Source of the DNA: Subtercola endophyticus
GTDB lineage: Bacteria; Actinomycetota; Actinomycetes; Actinomycetales; Microbacteriaceae
Assembly: GCF_021044565.1 (NCBI RefSeq)
Contig: NZ_CP087997.1
Span: 620,001-684,000 of the forward strand
Direction of reading: 5' to 3'
Length of the DNA stretch: 64,000 nt
A model generated the notes under the pieces. The model ran no database searches, was not told the DNA's origin, and saw only the letters and a program-made list of their open reading frames with translations. Position numbers and translations under genes: made by a program. Below, one piece after another: positions 34,327 through 42,799 of this stretch (position 1 is its first letter; every line of letters starts with the position of its first letter).

Positions 34327-34490
34327 TCGAGAGCCGAATCAAGTGTGCCCTTAGAATACCTGGAGCACGCGTCTGGCGGGTGGTGACTCGCTGCCCATTG
34401 ACGAGCGGGCCGGTCGTGTGCAAACGGGCATCCGACATCCCTTTCGGTGGATATCGCGTGACGGAGCAACGGCCAAGCGTGGCCGTCTGC

Positions 34491-34496
34491 CAGTAT
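34491..34496 (+). promoter_or_regulatory. -10 element, probable leaderless start
   Basis: CAGTAT ends seven bases before ATG 34504 with no Shine-Dalgarno between, the leaderless arrangement also seen at six other genes here. It overlaps ATG 34495 and so argues against that start. Confidence 0.45.
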
Positions 34497-34503
34497 GGCA
34501 ACC

Positions 34504-34905
34504 ATGAGTTCACGCCCCAATACCTCCAAGAGCAGCCAGTACCACAAGAACGCCCAGGGCGGCGGCTCCACCCAGCACACGGCCCTCGAAGACGGGCGTC
34601 GCGGCGGCTGGGGTGCGTTCGCCGGGCTGATCACGTTCGTTCTGATCGCCTTTCCGCTTTCGGCGACCATCGCGTTCGCCACGAACCCGCAGACGCAGAA
34701 GCTGTTCGGCAGCCACCTCGCCGACGCGAGCCAGTTCGGCTATCGGGCGTTCTGGTGGTTGCTTTCGCTCGCCCTTCTCGCGTTGCCGTTTCTGGTGGGC
34801 TACGGTCTCATCCACCTCGGCAGCCGCGGTATCAAGATCGCCGGTGCGGTCATCGCGCTGTTCGTGATCGCCGTCGTGATTCTGGGCCAGCTCTTCGTCT
34901 ACTGA
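34504..34905 (+). CDS. Small two-to-three-helix membrane protein
   Basis: This 133-residue protein has a polar Ser/Gln/Gly-rich N-terminus (about 35 residues) and then three hydrophobic segments (near 38-60, 80-102 and 108-130). ATG 34495 is an alternative start but overlaps a likely -10 element. The gene is divergent from the kinase gene and 31 bases upstream of an SDR gene. No family recognised. Confidence 0.72.
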   Translation: MSSRPNTSKSSQYHKNAQGGGSTQHTALEDGRRGGWGAFAGLITFVLIAFPLSATIAFATNPQTQKLFGSHLADASQFGYRAFWWLLSLALLALPFLVGYGLIHLGSRGIKIAGAVIALFVIAVVILGQLFVY

Positions 34906-34936
34906 CATGCCGTAAATTCGCACTAAGGGAGGGCTC

Positions 34937-35704
34937 ATGAAGGGCAAGGTCGCGATCGTCACGGGCGCGAGCAAGGGGATCGGGCTCGCGATCGTGCAGG
35001 CGCTAGTCGCCGAAGGCGCGCACGTGGTCGCGGGTGCTCGGTCGTCGTCGGCGGCGATCGACGAGCTGGTAGCCGACGGGTCGGTGACGTTCGTGGCGGT
35101 GAATCTGGCCGAGGTGGATGCCGCGGCGGCGCTGGTTTCGGCGGCGGGCGGTCGCGTCGACATTCTGGTGAACAACGTCGGTGCCACGAAGACCCGCGTG
35201 GGCGGTTTTCTGAGCGTCACCGACGACGAGTGGCTGGAGTCGCTCACCCTGAACCTGTTGGCGGCAGTTCGTACGACGAGGGCGGTGCTGCCGGGCATGA
35301 TCGAGGCGGGGGCGGGAAACATCGTGAACGTCGCTTCGGTGAACGCGTTTCTGCCCGACCCGGCGGTCATCGACTACAGCGCGGCGAAGGCGGCGCAGCT
35401 CAATTTCGCGAAGTCGTTGTCGAAGGAGGTCGGTCCGCACGGCATCCGGGTGAACAGCGTGAGCCCCGGCCCCGTCGAGACCGACCTGTGGCTCGGAGCC
35501 GGGGGAGTGGCGGCGACGGTGTCGGCCGCGAGCGGGGTCGACCCGGCGGCGGTCGCGGCCTCGGCGGTCGCCGGATCGGCGACCCAGCGATTCACCCACC
35601 CCTCCGAGGTCGCCGACGTGGTGCTCTTTCTCGCCGGCGATCGTGCCTCGAACATCACGGGTGCGAACATCACCATCGACGGCGGTCTCGTCACCACCCT
35701 CTAA
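34937..35704 (+). CDS. Short-chain dehydrogenase/reductase (FabG-like)
   Basis: This 255-residue classical SDR has TGASKGIG, NNVGA (a common NNAG variant), Ser in VNVASVNAF, YSAAK and the C-terminal NITGANITIDGG. AAGGGAGGG precedes ATG 34937. Substrate unknown; the sequence resembles the many 3-oxoacyl-ACP-reductase-like oxidoreductases of Actinobacteria. Confidence 0.9.
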   Translation: MKGKVAIVTGASKGIGLAIVQALVAEGAHVVAGARSSSAAIDELVADGSVTFVAVNLAEVDAAAALVSAAGGRVDILVNNVGATKTRVGGFLSVTDDEWLESLTLNLLAAVRTTRAVLPGMIEAGAGNIVNVASVNAFLPDPAVIDYSAAKAAQLNFAKSLSKEVGPHGIRVNSVSPGPVETDLWLGAGGVAATVSAASGVDPAAVAASAVAGSATQRFTHPSEVADVVLFLAGDRASNITGANITIDGGLVTTL

Positions 35705-35713
35705 CGCGGACGC

Positions 35714-35779
35714 GAGAGCGACTGGTCCGGACGAGAGCGACCGCCGGGGCGGCTCTTCTCGTCCGAATAAGTCGCTCTC
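35714..35779. terminator. Long inverted repeat between convergent genes
   Basis: Arms GAGAGCGACT...CGGACGAGA (35714-35736) and their complement (to 35779) enclose a GC-rich inner stem around CCGCCGGGGCGG. A four-base internal mismatch separates two paired blocks. It lies between the SDR and NUDIX genes and could terminate both. There is no U-run, so it may instead be a palindromic repeat. Confidence 0.6.
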
Positions 35780-35819
35780 ACCTGACGCAGCGGCGCAACC
35801 ACGAGCCGCCGCGGCGGAC

Positions 35820-36320
35820 TCAGGCGCCGCCGAGGTGCTGCCGCAGGGCATCCAGCACTGCGACTTGACCCTCGACGAGCAGGTTCGCCGCCTCGGCCAG
35901 CGGCAGCCAACGGGCCTCGGCGATCTCGGGAAACTCCTGCTGGCGCCCCGAGCGCGGGGGCCACTCGGTGCTGAAGGTGTTGCTGCCGACGAAGGCGAGG
36001 GAGGCGGCGTGCGGCACGACGCCATCGGCGCCCGGTGCGTCGGCGCGCGCGGTGAACACGCGCACGATCTTGCCCGACTTCTGCCGAAAATCGCCGAGCA
36101 GTTCGTAGGGGAGTGGTGGGGCATCCACCCCCACTTCTTCGCGAAACTCGCGCCGGGCCGTGGCGAGCGACTCTTCGTCGCCCTCGTTCAGCCCCTTCGG
36201 CAGAGACCACGCACGCACCTTCGAAGCGGGCCAGAACGGCCCGCCCATGCGCGCGATGAACACCTCGGGGGCGTCGGCGGGGCCGCGATACAACAGGATG
36301 CCCGAACTCACGATAGGCAT
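35820..36320 (-). CDS. NUDIX hydrolase
   Basis: This 166-residue protein has a complete Nudix box: GLNEGDEESLATARREFREE continuing VGV, matching GX5EX7REUXEEXGU. The N-terminal SSGILLYRG and LPKG loop resemble the family of small house-cleaning or NTP/Ap4A hydrolases. The substrate is not predictable. It lies 56 bases downstream of the dihydrolipoyl dehydrogenase gene on the same strand and may be co-transcribed. Confidence 0.9.
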   Translation of the reverse strand: MPIVSSGILLYRGPADAPEVFIARMGGPFWPASKVRAWSLPKGLNEGDEESLATARREFREEVGVDAPPLPYELLGDFRQKSGKIVRVFTARADAPGADGVVPHAASLAFVGSNTFSTEWPPRSGRQQEFPEIAEARWLPLAEAANLLVEGQVAVLDALRQHLGGA

Positions 36321-36375
36321 ACGACACCGTTCGCGCGGCGGCGGTCGGGCATCCGTGGCCCGGAAAGTACCCGAG

Positions 36376-37776
36376 TCACAGGTTGATCATGTGGCCGACG
36401 AGCCCGTGGAAGGCGTCTTGCATCGACTCCGAGAGGCTCGGGTGCACGTGCACGTTGCGGGCGAGTTCGTTCGCGGTGAGGTCCCACTTCTGCGCGAGGG
36501 TGAGTTCGGGCAGCAGCTCGGAGACGTCGTGCCCGATGAGGTGCCCGCCGAGCAGCTCACCGTAGGTCGCGTCGGCGACGAGTTTGACAAAACCGCTGGG
36601 CTCGCCGAGGGCGTGCGCCTTGGCATTCGCCGTCATCGGGAAGGTCGACACCTTCACGTCGTACCCCTCGTCGCGCGCCTGCTGCTCGGTGAGACCGAAG
36701 CTCGCCACCTGCGGCTGGCAGAACGTGGCGCGCGGCATCATGCGGTAGTCGCCGAGCGGCATGGTCTCGGCGCCGCCGATGGTCTCTGCCGCCACGATGC
36801 CCTGCGCCTCGGCGACGTGCGCGAGCTGCAGTTTCGCGGTGACATCGCCGATGGCGTAGATGCCGGGCACGTTCGTACGCATGTACTCGTCGATGGCGAT
36901 AGCGCCGCGCTCGGTTAGCTCGACGCCGGTGTTCTCAAGGCCGAAGCCGTCGACGCGCGCGGCGAAGCCGATCGACATCAGCACCTTATCGGCTTCGATC
37001 TGGCCGGGGGCGCCGTTCTTGTCGACGTAGCTGACGGTGACCGAGCTGCCGTTGTCGACCACGGTCTCGACGCGAGTCGAGGTGAGAATGGGCACGCCCA
37101 GCTTCTTGAACTGCTTCTCGACCTCTTTGGAGATGTCGGCGTCTTCGTTCGGCAGCGCGCGCGGCAGAAACTCGATGATGGTCACCTCGACGCCGTAGTT
37201 GGCCAGCACGTAGGCGAACTCGATGCCGATGGCCCCGGCGCCCACGATGGCGATCGAAGCAGGCAGTTCGCGCTGCATGATCAGGGTCTCGTAGGTCACG
37301 ACGTTCTCGCTCAGCGAGGTGCCGGGCAGCAGTCGCACGGTCGAGCCGGTGGCGATGATGGCGTTGTCGAACGTCAGCGTCTCAGAGCCCCCGGCCGTCA
37401 GCTCGACGTTCAGCGAGTGAGCGTCGACGAAGGCGCCGCGACCGTCGTACTCGGTGACCTTGTTCTTCTTCATCAAGAAGTGCACGCCTTTAGAACGCCC
37501 GTCGGCCACCTTGCGGCTGCGGTCGAATGCGACGCCGTAGTCGAACGTGACGTCACCCGAGATGCCGAACGTGTCGGCCTCCGAGTAGAAGATGTGCGCC
37601 AACTCGGCGTTGCGCAGCAGTGTCTTCGCGGGAACACAGCCGATGTTGAGGCACACGCCACCCCAGTACTGCTTCTCGACGATCGCCACACTCAGACCGA
37701 GCTGCGCGGCGCGCACAGCGGCGACGTACCCGCCGGGCCCGGCTCCCAGAATGACGACGTTGTAGTGAGCGGCCAC
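36376..37776 (-). CDS. lpdA: Dihydrolipoyl dehydrogenase
   Basis: This 466-residue flavin disulfide reductase has FAD motif [20 protein letters not shown], redox pair [16 protein letters not shown] motif [12 protein letters not shown], second FAD motif [18 protein letters not shown] and the C-terminal His-Glu pair in [11 protein letters not shown]. It oxidises the dihydrolipoyl group of 2-oxoacid dehydrogenase complexes. AGGAGG lies before GTG 37776. It stands apart from E1/E2 genes, as is common in Actinobacteria where one Lpd serves several complexes. Confidence 0.96.
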   Translation of the reverse strand: MAAHYNVVILGAGPGGYVAAVRAAQLGLSVAIVEKQYWGGVCLNIGCVPAKTLLRNAELAHIFYSEADTFGISGDVTFDYGVAFDRSRKVADGRSKGVHFLMKKNKVTEYDGRGAFVDAHSLNVELTAGGSETLTFDNAIIATGSTVRLLPGTSLSENVVTYETLIMQRELPASIAIVGAGAIGIEFAYVLANYGVEVTIIEFLPRALPNEDADISKEVEKQFKKLGVPILTSTRVETVVDNGSSVTVSYVDKNGAPGQIEADKVLMSIGFAARVDGFGLENTGVELTERGAIAIDEYMRTNVPGIYAIGDVTAKLQLAHVAEAQGIVAAETIGGAETMPLGDYRMMPRATFCQPQVASFGLTEQQARDEGYDVKVSTFPMTANAKAHALGEPSGFVKLVADATYGELLGGHLIGHDVSELLPELTLAQKWDLTANELARNVHVHPSLSESMQDAFHGLVGHMINL

Positions 37777-37918
37777 GGCTGATCCTCCTGGTTGAGTTTT
37801 CGAACGTCTCCCATTCTTCTCCTATTCCAGCGGCCACGGCGCCCCTCGCCGATACCCGATGACGGATGCCCGGGGTTTCATTAGGCTGAACCCACTGCCG
37901 GTACGAAAGGGCGTTTGC

Positions 37919-38827
37919 ATGGTCGTCGTACTCGCGTTCATCGCGAACATTCTGGTCGCGCTGGCGAAGACGGCTGCTGCCGCCGTCACCGGATCCGCCT
38001 CGCTCGTGGCCGAGGCGTCGCACTCATGGGCCGATGCGGGCAACGAGGTGTTCTTGCTCGTCGCCGACAAGCGCTCGGCGCGCTCGAGTGATGACGAGCA
38101 TCCACTCGGTTACGGGCGTGAGGCCTACGTGTGGTCGTTGCTGGCAGCCGTCGGCGTGTTCACCGTGGGGGCCGTCATTTCGGTGATGCACGGGGTGCAG
38201 GAGCTCTTCAATCCGGAGCCGGCGTCGAACTTCGGCATCGCGTATGCGGTGCTGGGCGTGTCGGCAGTGCTCGAGGGCGCCTCACTCGTGCAGTCGCTGG
38301 TGCAAGCCCGGCGCGGCGCCTCGAAGTACCAGCGCGACCCGGTCGACTACGTCGTGAACGGTTCGGATGCCACGCTGCGCGGTGTCGTCGCCGAAGACTC
38401 TGCGGCCATCGCCGGTCTGGTGATCGCGTTCGTGGGCATTCTGCTGCACCAGGTCACCGGCAACCCCGCATATGACTCGATCGGGTCGATACTGATCGGG
38501 CTGCTGCTGGCGGGCGTCGCGATCATCTTGATCAACCAGAACCGGCGTTACCTGGTCGGGCTGAATCCGCCCGAACGGTTTCGGGTGGGAGCTGGCAAAC
38601 AGCTTCTCGCGGTGCCCGAGATCTCGCGCGTGACGTACCTGCATCTCGAGTTCGTCGGGCCGGGCCGGGTGTTTCTGGTGGCGGCCGTCGATCTCACGGG
38701 CGACCTGCCCGAGGAGCAGGTTGCGGTGCGCATCCGCCGCATCGAAAAAGAGATCGAGAAAGACGAACTGATACAGCAGGCGGTGCTCACGCTCTCGGTG
38801 AGCGACGAGCCGTCACTGGTGTTCTGA
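37919..38827 (+). CDS. Cation diffusion facilitator family transporter
   Basis: This 302-residue protein has six hydrophobic segments. The TM2 motif HSWADAGNE has the His-x3-Asp metal site, TM5 has VAEDSAAIAG, and there is a short C-terminal cytoplasmic domain. CDF proteins export Zn, Mn, Fe or Co in exchange for protons. ATG 37919 is preferred because GAAAGGG lies upstream and the first helix starts at once; a frame to 37859 exists. It is divergent from lpdA with a 142-base shared region. Confidence 0.88.
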   Translation: MVVVLAFIANILVALAKTAAAAVTGSASLVAEASHSWADAGNEVFLLVADKRSARSSDDEHPLGYGREAYVWSLLAAVGVFTVGAVISVMHGVQELFNPEPASNFGIAYAVLGVSAVLEGASLVQSLVQARRGASKYQRDPVDYVVNGSDATLRGVVAEDSAAIAGLVIAFVGILLHQVTGNPAYDSIGSILIGLLLAGVAIILINQNRRYLVGLNPPERFRVGAGKQLLAVPEISRVTYLHLEFVGPGRVFLVAAVDLTGDLPEEQVAVRIRRIEKEIEKDELIQQAVLTLSVSDEPSLVF

Positions 38828-38831
38828 GGCG

Positions 38832-39449
38832 TCAGCTCTCGGGAATGACCACGCCGTCGCCGCCGCGCGCGTTGTACACCAGGGCGTTCGACCGACCGTA
38901 GGCCGCGAAGACCGCCAGCGCCGCCTCTCGCCCGACGTTCTGGGTGACCGAGATGCCGCGCGCCTCGAACTGCTCGGCCCAGTCGTCACGCATCGGCCCT
39001 TCGTCGAACCCGGTGAGCTGCTCGAGTTCGGGGCCCGCTCCGGCCACCACGAGGTGACGGATGCCCGACCACAGTGTCGAGCCGTAACACATGACGCACG
39101 GGCGCCAGTTGACCACCAGTTCGAGCTCGCGCTCACGGTCGGCGCCGAGATCCCAGCTGCCCACAGCGGCTTGCGCGAGGCTCAGTGCCATGAACTCGGC
39201 GTGCGCGCCCGAGAGGCCGGACGACAGCACGACATTGACGCCGACCGAGATGATCTCGCCGGTCTGGCGGTCGGCGACCAGCGCCGCGAACGGGCCGCCG
39301 TTGCCTTCGACGTAATTGCGCGCGGCGAGCTCGTTCACCAGCGCCATGCGCTCCTCGCCTGTAGCGAGCGTGCTCGGCAGGGTGGCCAGTTCGTCGATCA
39401 ACCAGGCTGGCAATGCGATCGAAAGCGCCGACTTCATGTGGGTCACCAT
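38832..39449 (-). CDS. Cytidine-deaminase-fold nucleoside deaminase
   Basis: This ~205-residue protein has the zinc motif HAEFMAL and the paired Cys in RPCVMCYGSTLW. That is the HAE/PCxxC set of the guanine/adenosine/tRNA deaminase branch. GGPFAALVADRQTGEII precedes it as in GuaD-like enzymes. Guanine or a related base is the likely substrate; a C-terminal part (~50 residues) differs from GuaD. ATG 39449 is the likely start, with ATG 39437 possible. Confidence 0.86.
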   Translation of the reverse strand: MVTHMKSALSIALPAWLIDELATLPSTLATGEERMALVNELAARNYVEGNGGPFAALVADRQTGEIISVGVNVVLSSGLSGAHAEFMALSLAQAAVGSWDLGADRERELELVVNWRPCVMCYGSTLWSGIRHLVVAGAGPELEQLTGFDEGPMRDDWAEQFEARGISVTQNVGREAALAVFAAYGRSNALVYNARGGDGVVIPES

Positions 39450-39554
39450 TTCTCGAGGGTTATGCCACGATAGACGAAAGGGGGCGGGTTGCGCCTTCAC
39501 CGTGTATGCGTGCCCCACTGCCTCGGCGCGAGGGCGCGTCGAGGGGGAGAATCC

Positions 39555-40196
39555 ATGATGTTTTCGACGCGAGCGTCTCGCGCCTTCACTATTTCGGCAG
39601 CCACGACGGTCGTGGGCTTGTCGATCGCCGCGCTGACCGGATGCTCGTCAGGCAGTTCGACGCCGACGCCGGCCCCGACGGTCACGGTGACGGTCACGCC
39701 GACGGCCACCCCCACCGCCACATCGAGCCCGACCTCGTCACCCACGAGCGCCGCGGCGACGCCCGTCGACATCGCGTGCAACCAGCTCGTCTTCGACTCG
39801 ATCGTGACCGACTTCAGCCCCGGGCTCACGCTCGACTCGTCGTACACGCCAACCTCGGGCTCGACCTTCCAGACCATGGCCGGCCTCGACGGCACGGTGT
39901 GCCACTGGGCCGACACCGATGGCGGGTCGGCGACCCTGACCGTGGGCGTGGCCAAGCCCTCTGCCTCGGCGCTGGCGGCACAAGAGGCGACGCTCTCTTC
40001 CGCCGGCTACGGCACCAGCGAGCTGCCCGGATCCCCAGCGAACCGCGGTTACGAGGCGCGCACCGCTTCGACTCCCGAGCTCGACATGTTCACCGAGTCG
40101 GGCTATTGGATCGCCGTAGCCTCGCCAGGCTTCACCAAAGACAGCGACTCCAACACGTTCTTTCAGAACGTGCTGCAGACGCTGCCCTCGGGCTAG
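39555..40196 (+). CDS. Secreted lipoprotein, DUF3558-like
   Basis: This 213-residue protein has a lipoprotein signal (hydrophobic helix then LTGCSSG, Cys near residue 32), a Thr/Pro-rich linker (TPTATPTATSSPTSS, about residues 38-70) and a small domain with two Cys (DIACNQ, TVCHWAD) that probably form a disulfide. GGGGGAG precedes ATG 39555. The domain resembles small actinobacterial lipoprotein domains of unknown role, so it should be read as uncharacterised. Confidence 0.78.
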   Translation: MMFSTRASRAFTISAATTVVGLSIAALTGCSSGSSTPTPAPTVTVTVTPTATPTATSSPTSSPTSAAATPVDIACNQLVFDSIVTDFSPGLTLDSSYTPTSGSTFQTMAGLDGTVCHWADTDGGSATLTVGVAKPSASALAAQEATLSSAGYGTSELPGSPANRGYEARTASTPELDMFTESGYWIAVASPGFTKDSDSNTFFQNVLQTLPSG

Positions 40197-40220
40197 AGCA
40201 CGAGCTAGCCCCGCTATTTC

Positions 40221-40277
40221 AGCGGAGATTTCGAGGGTGTAGCCGCTCTACGGCGACGCACCCTCGAAATCTCCGCT
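40221..40277. terminator. Bidirectional terminator with perfect 19-bp stem
   Basis: AGCGGAGATTTCGAGGGTG (40221-40239) and its exact complement (40259-40277) flank a 19-base loop and are followed by CTTTT. It separates the lipoprotein gene from the convergent FKBP gene. The GGAGA core relates it to palindromes near 24.8 and 61.2-61.4 kb. Confidence 0.8.
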
Positions 40278-40288
40278 CTTTTGCGTGT

Positions 40289-41308
40289 TTAGGCCGCGGC
40301 CGTCGCGAGAATGTCGATGACGAACACGAGGTCGTCGGTTCCGCTGATGCCGGCTGAGGCCTGGCCGGCCTCGCCGTAGCCCTGGTCGGGCGGAATCACG
40401 ACGAGCACCTGCGATCCGACGGTGTAGCCCACCAGCGCAGCCGAGAAGCCCTTGATCACGGCGTCGGTAGTGAACGTCGCCGGCTGGCTGCCCCAGCTCT
40501 GGTCGAACACCTTGCCCGTCGTCCAGTTCACGCCCTGATACTGCACGGTGACACTGTCGCCGTCGCCGACCTTCGCGCCGGTGCCGAGCTTCAAGGTCTC
40601 GACCTGCAGGGTGGTCGGCGGCGGTGTGCTCGGAATGGTGACAGTCGGTGTGCCGTCGGGGGCGATCGCCACGGTCGGCAGGCCGGCCACGGGTGTCTGA
40701 TCGGCGCCGGTCGCCTTCAGAGGCATGTTCGGGTCGAGTGTGGGCGTCGGGGTGGCGGTCGCAGTCGGTGCGGCTGCGACGGCCTTCACATCGAGCACAA
40801 AAACGACGGTGTCGGTAGCCGCGACGCCGAGGGTCGTGTTGCCGCTCTCGCCCCAGGCGTCGGCCGGAGGAACGACGGCCACGATGCGCGACCCCACGGT
40901 GGCGCAGTCGACGGCCTTCACGATTCCCGGCAAGAACTTCGCCGCATCGACCGTGATGTCTTGAGAACCGACCTCGGCATCGGTGGTGGTGAACAGCTGC
41001 TGGCCAGAGGTGCCGTTGTACAGAGTGAAGTCCACCGTCGCGACAGAGCCGTCGGTGACCTGGTCGCCGGTTCCGTTGATGAGCACCGTGCGCTCGGTGG
41101 CCGTTGCCGTCATCGGTGCCGTGAACGTCGTCACCGGGAGGGTGTCGAGGGCGCCGGTGGCCTTGACCGCGGCGGAGTTGGCGCCCGGGGCGGTCAACGT
41201 GCATCCACCCGCCGCCGGCGTCGACGTGGCGGAGCTGCCCGCAGAGCTACAGCCCGCGAGAGCGAGGGCGACGGCGGCTGCCGCGGCGAAAAGGGCGATT
41301 TTGCGCAT
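40289..41308 (-). CDS. Lipoprotein with two FKBP-type peptidyl-prolyl isomerase domains
   Basis: This 339-residue protein has a lipoprotein signal ending ALAGCSSA (Cys near residue 20) and two FKBP-like domains (about 75-180 and 235-335). Each shows the FKBP frame of V.V.Y.G / DFTLYNGTSG, F.DQSW..., VVPPADAWGESG or VVIPPDQGYGEAG, then LVFVIDIL. It would fold exported proteins at the outer face of the membrane. AGAGGA precedes ATG 41308. The first domain lacks several aromatic active-site residues and may be non-catalytic. Confidence 0.9.
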   Translation of the reverse strand: MRKIALFAAAAAVALALAGCSSAGSSATSTPAAGGCTLTAPGANSAAVKATGALDTLPVTTFTAPMTATATERTVLINGTGDQVTDGSVATVDFTLYNGTSGQQLFTTTDAEVGSQDITVDAAKFLPGIVKAVDCATVGSRIVAVVPPADAWGESGNTTLGVAATDTVVFVLDVKAVAAAPTATATPTPTLDPNMPLKATGADQTPVAGLPTVAIAPDGTPTVTIPSTPPPTTLQVETLKLGTGAKVGDGDSVTVQYQGVNWTTGKVFDQSWGSQPATFTTDAVIKGFSAALVGYTVGSQVLVVIPPDQGYGEAGQASAGISGTDDLVFVIDILATAAA

Positions 41309-41374
41309 GGATCCTCTAAGAGTCGGTTTATAACGGGGCCAGTCTGCCGTGCGCGGCTATGAGCAAGCTGTCTG

Positions 41375-41447
41375 CGCGCTGGGAGCCGGCCCGCCCGAGC
41401 AGCTCGCTGGGAGAGCAGGCGCGCTAGGCGCCAGCCCGCCCGAGCAG
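41375..41447. repeat. 45-bp-spaced imperfect direct repeat
   Basis: GCGCGCT followed by GCCCGCCCGAGCAG occurs twice, at 41375-41402 and 41420-41447, with differences in the middle. It fills most of the 165-bp gap between the FKBP gene and the small membrane gene; no promoter is obvious. Confidence 0.65.
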
Positions 41448-41473
41448 AGCGACGGGCAGCATCCCCGCTCTGG

Positions 41474-41800
41474 TCAGGCGCGCACCTGACTCGCGGCGAT
41501 GATCAGGATGCTCACCAGCGCCACCGCGGCGATGCTCAACATGAGTGCGGCGAGAATACCGAGACGGGCGCGACCGCGCCGGGTCAGCAGCTGAGTGATG
41601 ACCATCGCAGCGTACAGCAGCACCACGATGGCGAGAGCGACGCCGGCCAGGCCGTGCGGGGGCAACGGCAGTAACCAGATCAGTACTCCCGCGGCGATCA
41701 GGGCGAACAGACCGCCCATGACCAGCCAGATGCGCCCGGTGGAACTGGTGAGCGACGGTTGGTTGGTGACCTTCGTCGGGTCGAGCTCGGGGTCGCTCAT
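41474..41800 (-). CDS. Small three-helix membrane protein
   Basis: This 108-residue protein has a hydrophilic N-terminus (about 22 residues) and three hydrophobic helices (near 25-45, 53-70 and 78-105), the second followed by the basic loop TRRGRARLG. Unknown family. It is divergent from the SRAP-like gene with a short shared control region. Confidence 0.72.
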   Translation of the reverse strand: MSDPELDPTKVTNQPSLTSSTGRIWLVMGGLFALIAAGVLIWLLPLPPHGLAGVALAIVVLLYAAMVITQLLTRRGRARLGILAALMLSIAAVALVSILIIAASQVRA

Positions 41801-41920
41801 GCGCCCTCCTCTTTGCCTTCAGCGTACGCGCCGTGAAACACAACGGAGCGAGATGTCGATGCGGGTGAATTGCAGGGTGAAAGTGGTGCAGGCGACCCAG
41901 CCCTTGCCGCGCCACGGCGA

Positions 41921-41926
41921 TACGCT
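41921..41926 (+). promoter_or_regulatory. -10 element, probable leaderless start
   Basis: TACGCT lies seven bases before ATG 41934, with no Shine-Dalgarno. Confidence 0.42.
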
Positions 41927-41933
41927 GAGCGAA

Positions 41934-42698
41934 ATGCGCACCAGATTCGCCCTCACCGAAACCCCTGATCGACTTGCAGCCGTCTTCGGGGCGTCGGCAT
42001 CGAGCACAACAGGGTGGAAGCCCTCGTACAAGTTCGCTCCGGCGCGCAAGATCATCATCGTGCGCAGGCAGCCGCAGCTACAGCCGCATTCTCAGCTACA
42101 GCCGCATTCTCAGCTACAGCATTCTCCGGCGCACGCGGATGCCCGGGGTGACGCGCGCGAGCTGATCACCGCCTCGTGGGGTTTCACCCCGACCTGGTTG
42201 ACCGGGGAGGTACCGCCGATCATCCGTGTCGGCATGGAACGCATTCTCAGCAACGGCTATTTTCACGATGCGTTTCTCAATCGACGGTGCCTCATCCCCA
42301 TGCTCGGATATTACGACTGGCAGAACACCCCCGATGGCAACGTGCAGTCGTACTTCGTTCGGGGCCCCGGCCAAGTACTTGCCGCCATGGGCGTCTACAA
42401 CGTGCGTGAGAACGGATCGCGGCCGCACGTGTCGGTGGCCCTGGTCACCCGAGACACCGGATCGACCTTGGATGATCGGGTGCCGTCGGTGCTCGATGAA
42501 CCACTCTGGGGCGAATGGCTCGGTGGCGGTACGCCGGCCCTCGACGACCGCGGCGCAGAAGATCTGCTGGCGCGCGTGACGACTCGCTCCCACGACCTCG
42601 CCGAGACGCTGACGCGCACCCGGGTCGGAGACACCATCAACTCGCCCTACGCCCGCGACGCGGTGAGTCTCATCTCACCGCTGCGGATGCGGGCGTAA
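41934..42698 (+). CDS. SRAP (YedK/HMCES)-like protein lacking catalytic residues
   Basis: This 254-residue protein follows the SRAP fold from end to end: RFALTETPDRLA, SWGFTPTW, DAFLNRRCLIP.LGYYDW, LAAMGVYN, DDRVPSVL. Functional SRAPs begin MCGRF and use Cys2 to bond abasic DNA, helped by Asn, Glu and His equivalent to N75, E105 and H160 of E. coli YedK. Here the start is MRTRF (Cys to Arg), the NARxET region reads RVGMERI, YEW is YDW and the IHxRMP His position is Asp. An abasic-site crosslink is therefore not expected. An in-frame 18-bp repeat encodes a Gln/Pro/His/Ser insertion near residue 50. A non-catalytic DNA-binding role or decay are both possible. Confidence 0.82.
   Translation: MRTRFALTETPDRLAAVFGASASSTTGWKPSYKFAPARKIIIVRRQPQLQPHSQLQPHSQLQHSPAHADARGDARELITASWGFTPTWLTGEVPPIIRVGMERILSNGYFHDAFLNRRCLIPMLGYYDWQNTPDGNVQSYFVRGPGQVLAAMGVYNVRENGSRPHVSVALVTRDTGSTLDDRVPSVLDEPLWGEWLGGGTPALDDRGAEDLLARVTTRSHDLAETLTRTRVGDTINSPYARDAVSLISPLRMRA
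42075..42125. repeat. 18-bp tandem repeat in the SRAP-like gene
   Basis: CAGCTACAGCCGCATTCT occurs at 42075-42092 and 42093-42110, followed by a copy lacking three bases (42111-42125). It keeps the frame and encodes QLQPHS units. Confidence 0.9.
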
Positions 42699-42714
42699 GG
42701 GATGCGGGCGTAAG
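42685..42714. repeat. 15-bp tandem duplication spanning the SRAP-like stop
   Basis: GGATGCGGGCGTAAG is perfectly repeated at 42685-42699 and 42700-42714. TAA at 42696-42698 ends the gene and the second copy carries another TAA. Confidence 0.92.
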
Positions 42715-42733
42715 AGGGTCTAGGCGTACAAAC

Positions 42734-42784
42734 CCGAAAAACCCCGGCCCGCTCGAAGGAATCGAGTGGGCCGGGGTTTTTCGG
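42734..42784. terminator. Strong bidirectional rho-independent terminator
   Basis: A 23-base stem with one mismatch (42734-42756 and 42762-42784, core AAAAACCCCGGCCC / GGGCCGGGGTTTTT) has a five-base loop. A/T tracts on both sides make it work in both directions, for the SRAP-like gene and the convergent sugar permease gene. Confidence 0.93.
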
Positions 42785-42799
42785 TACTGCGGGAAGCGG

